In this document: piece after piece, positions 61,413-64,000 of the stretch | How the letters are laid out: each line of letters starts with the position of its first letter | Numbering within the stretch: position 1 is the stretch's first letter | NCBI GenBank assembly: GCA_963921795.1 | Contig: OY997639.1 | Span: forward strand, 62,171,394 to 62,235,393 | DNA length: 64,000 nt | Direction of reading: 5' to 3' | DNA from: Nannobrachium achirus | Lineage: Eukaryota > Chordata > Actinopteri > Myctophiformes > Myctophidae | The notes under the pieces: model-generated | The model's input: only the letters and a program-made list of their open reading frames with translations | Told to the model about the DNA's origin: nothing | The model's database searches: none | Translations under genes and position numbers: made by a program

Positions 61413-61883
61413 CTAAAGTGACTTGACATTGGGTGTCTTGAGTGAGGTGTGGCTAACACACACAGAAGTATGATAAAGGTACGGCGAGAGAACAGAGGTA
61501 TTACAGCTAGGTGTGGGAGTGAGAGAGAATCCATTAAGTGATTAGGACAGGCCCGTTGGTTGGCTGCATGCAGATTAAAAACACTCACTGAAAGCACTCT
61601 GAATCTGTTTAAATAGTACGGTATGTCAAATGTTTACACCTACATTTGGAACAATGTTTATCAGCTGCAACAGCTAGTATAGGCTACACAGTAAAGCCAC
61701 GTCTGTGGGTCTGGCTGTCTGTCTATCCACACTTTTCAAGAGCGGGTCAAAGCTTAAGCTAGCACAGATTACATGCTTCTTTAAATTCATAATGAACCAC
61801 TTAAACCCTATACTCCATTGACCCAGGGCTCTATACTACTAGATCTGCTGGTATTTCCCTCTACGCCAACCAAATTACTCTGG

Positions 61884-61945
61884 TGAAAATTGCAATTGAC
61901 AAGCTCACAATGTGTCATGCTGTGGCGCATTGTGAGCTTCTATTT
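61884..61945. repeat. Palindromic module, copy 11
   Basis: ACAAGCTCACAATG pairs with CATTGTGAGCTTCT. A CCACTTAAACCC end lies at about 61797. Confidence 0.7.
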
Positions 61946-62159
61946 CCCCCAGAATAGGCATGTGATTAACTAAAATAGGTGTACACAAGACAAGCAAGAG
62001 GAGACACTGCGTTGAGTCAGTAATAATAACACAATAACAGTAATAATAACACAATAAACAGTTTTTTATAGTGCAGATAGAAAAGATGGATTGATACAGA
62101 CAGACATTAAAGGAACTATCTTCAGGTCTATCAGTGAACAGGAAATCACTCACCCGGAT

Positions 62160-63030
62160 GCTCTGTTTATTTGTGTTGGGGACTTTAACAAAGCCAATCT
62201 AAAGAAACTAAAGCAGCACGGTGGTGAAATAATTGACTTTATTGATGTATGCTGAGCCTTCAAACAAGTAGTGGACACCCCTAAGGCCGAGGGCCCTCTA
62301 GGGATCCCAGGCCACATTCTCAAAGCATGTACAGCCTAGCTGGCGGGAGCTTTTGCGGATCCAAATTGACATCCCTGAATAAGTGGCAACCTGTCGCCCT
62401 TATAGTATGCTTTGAGAGGCCGGTGAGAGATTATATCCTCGCTCCTCGCTACCTGCCTCGCTAGACACGATGGCACTTTGCATACCGTCAAAACAGGTCC
62501 ACCAATGATGCAATTGCCATGGTTCTTCACACCACCCTCTCACCTGGATGACAAAAAGCGGAATAACATACAGTACACTCAGGGGCAGTATTCGTGTGTT
62601 TGTGGACTACAGAGCTGAGCATTCGGCCCGGCCAGGCTCGACACAAAGCTCAGAGACCTCAGCTGATACCGACAAATGGCCTCCTCGATCTGCTTACTTA
62701 CCTTGTAAGCAGCTGGTCACTTAACCTGGCGATCTTCTGAATGCCTGACTTGGGCTGGGGCTTGTTGGAGGCTGGGCTACTCCTGCCGTTGCGTCTCACC
62801 AGGTACTGGACCTGTGCATTGCACCACTTGCTTTTCCGTCAAGCATTTTATTCTGGTCTGACCCTCGCACAGGTGACTTACTGTAGCCAGGGGTCATCAG
62901 TCCCCGGCTTGAGTCTAGCTGTTGTGGTCCATGGATCAACCCTCAGTCTTGGATGAGCCTGTATGAAAAAATCCACTTCTTTACACCTCTAATTCTGTGA
63001 TGTGACAATAAAGCTGATTCTGATTGCATT
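62160..63030 (+). mobile_element. Rex1-like LINE remnant
   Basis: Degenerate frames read GDFNKANLKKLKQH, then GPLGIPGHILKACTAQLAG and FVDYRAEHSA, in the order endonuclease then reverse transcriptase. The 3' end GACAATAAAGCTGATTCTGA is typical of fish Rex1-type LINEs. It is internally deleted and frameshifted. The stretch 62750-62930 shares words with the 576-bp array. Confidence 0.65.
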
Positions 63031-63159
63031 AATTAAATATTTATTATAAAACCCACAGACAGATTTAACCACTTTAGTTTCAACCAGGCACCACTATTTT
63101 GAGCATGTCATTATAAACAAGCTTTTTCCAAAATCTTCAAACATTTATAAAAGAGTGAA

Positions 63160-63232
63160 AAATAGCCAATCTATAGTCAATCGATAAGGTCACAACGTGC
63201 GATGTCTTGTGAGCTTGTATATTGGCTAGATT
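63160..63232. repeat. Palindromic module, copy 12
   Basis: AATAGCCAATCTATA pairs with TATATTGGCTA. Both arms differ from the consensus in a matching way. Confidence 0.7.
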
Positions 63233-63728
63233 TGGTACTTTTGTGTGACAAGGTCATACTACAAAGTATAAATTAGGGCATTAAAAACATTAAACTATGA
63301 AATACGGTGAGTGATACAAAGTTTCTGTCCAACGATATTTGAGACTGCCATGTGAGTCCACAACACACAAGAACCCAACCTGCACCCATCAGAAAACCAG
63401 ACACAGGGAGAGGAGGAGAGATAGAGTAGTGAGGTGGGGAGGGGAGGGGAGGGGGAGATAAAGGATAGAAATAGGGAGATTACAGTTAATCCCTCATAAA
63501 ATGAGTGCATTTGTTTATGAAGCTTAAAAAATCTCCCATTTAGAATATGGAATAGTAATCCAGCTACAGAGATCATTTAATCAGCAGCCACATCCAGCAG
63601 AGCCACTCTCTCCCATCTCCCCCATCTTGTCCCTCCCATTAAAACCAGCAGCAGCAGGGACGTGCAGAGAATGAGAATGTTAGAGAGGCAGGGGCTGACA
63701 TTTCTAAAAGGGCCTTTTGGTGAAAATA

Positions 63729-63803
63729 TCGAAAATTGCAGACCTCCATGCTCACAACGCGTCACGCTGCGACGCGTTGTGAGCTTAGAGGTTGGCTATT
63801 TTC
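63729..63803. repeat. Palindromic module, copy 13
   Basis: GCTCACAACGCGTC pairs exactly with GACGCGTTGTGAGC. The outer arms GACCTCC and AGAGGTT changed together. Confidence 0.8.
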
Positions 63804-64000
63804 GGTGCTTGATACCACTCTGAACTAAGCATAATCAAGTGAACACTGGAGATGTGGCGTAATGGCATGGATTTCTAGAGAGGGCAATTATTTTAACATA
63901 GATGCTGCATTCAAGTTCAGGAGAGTTTGGACAAGGCAATTCTCTTGAATGCTGCCTTCAGGTATGGCATGGAAAGATTGCATTTGCATTTCTTTCACCA

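Overview
The window is genomic DNA of a ray-finned (teleost) fish. It carries three vertebrate genes with short exons, GT-AG introns and vertebrate protein motifs. It also holds many CA/TG microsatellites, short palindromic DNA transposons, tRNA-derived SINEs and LINE 3' ends of the kinds common in percomorph fishes. No prokaryotic operon, CRISPR array or viral gene was seen.

Layout. (1) 1-10600: gene-free and repeat-rich (LINE tails, SINE, hAT-like MITEs, a 400-bp inverted duplication, microsatellites). (2) About 10618-14988, minus strand: a complete CD4-like T-cell co-receptor gene with 7 coding exons and 297 aa. It has two Ig domains, a stalk, a transmembrane segment and a tail ending in a CxC Lck-clasp motif, so it fits the teleost CD4-2 (CD4-related) type. 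(3) 15000-17970: gene-free, with two nearly perfect long hairpin elements. (4) 17973-44117, minus strand: complete USP5 (ubiquitin carboxyl-terminal hydrolase 5, isopeptidase T), 20 coding exons and 846 aa, with large repeat-filled introns. (5) 44118-45665: divergent intergenic promoter region. (6) 45666-59870, plus strand: complete prolyl 3-hydroxylase 3 (p3h3/leprel2), 16 coding exons and 737 aa, ending in an RDEL ER-retention signal; polyadenylation signals lie near 61402. (7) 61413-64000: gene-free, with a Rex1-like LINE remnant and more palindromic MITEs.

The CD4, P3H3 and USP5 neighbourhood matches human 12p13 (CD4-GPR162-P3H3-GNB3-CDCA3-USP5). Here GPR162, GNB3 and CDCA3 are not seen, and USP5 and P3H3 are head to head, so the block has been rearranged. 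The genes do not form a pathway: one is an immune surface receptor, one recycles unanchored ubiquitin chains, and one modifies collagen in the ER. I spliced every exon by hand; all intron phases agree and all three proteins read through without a stop.

The most unusual non-genic content is a palindromic module (core GCAGATCTACAAGCTCAC and its complement) that recurs at least 13 times in different transposon contexts, with arm changes that appear to stay complementary. A second is a recent 576-bp tandem array inside a p3h3 intron.
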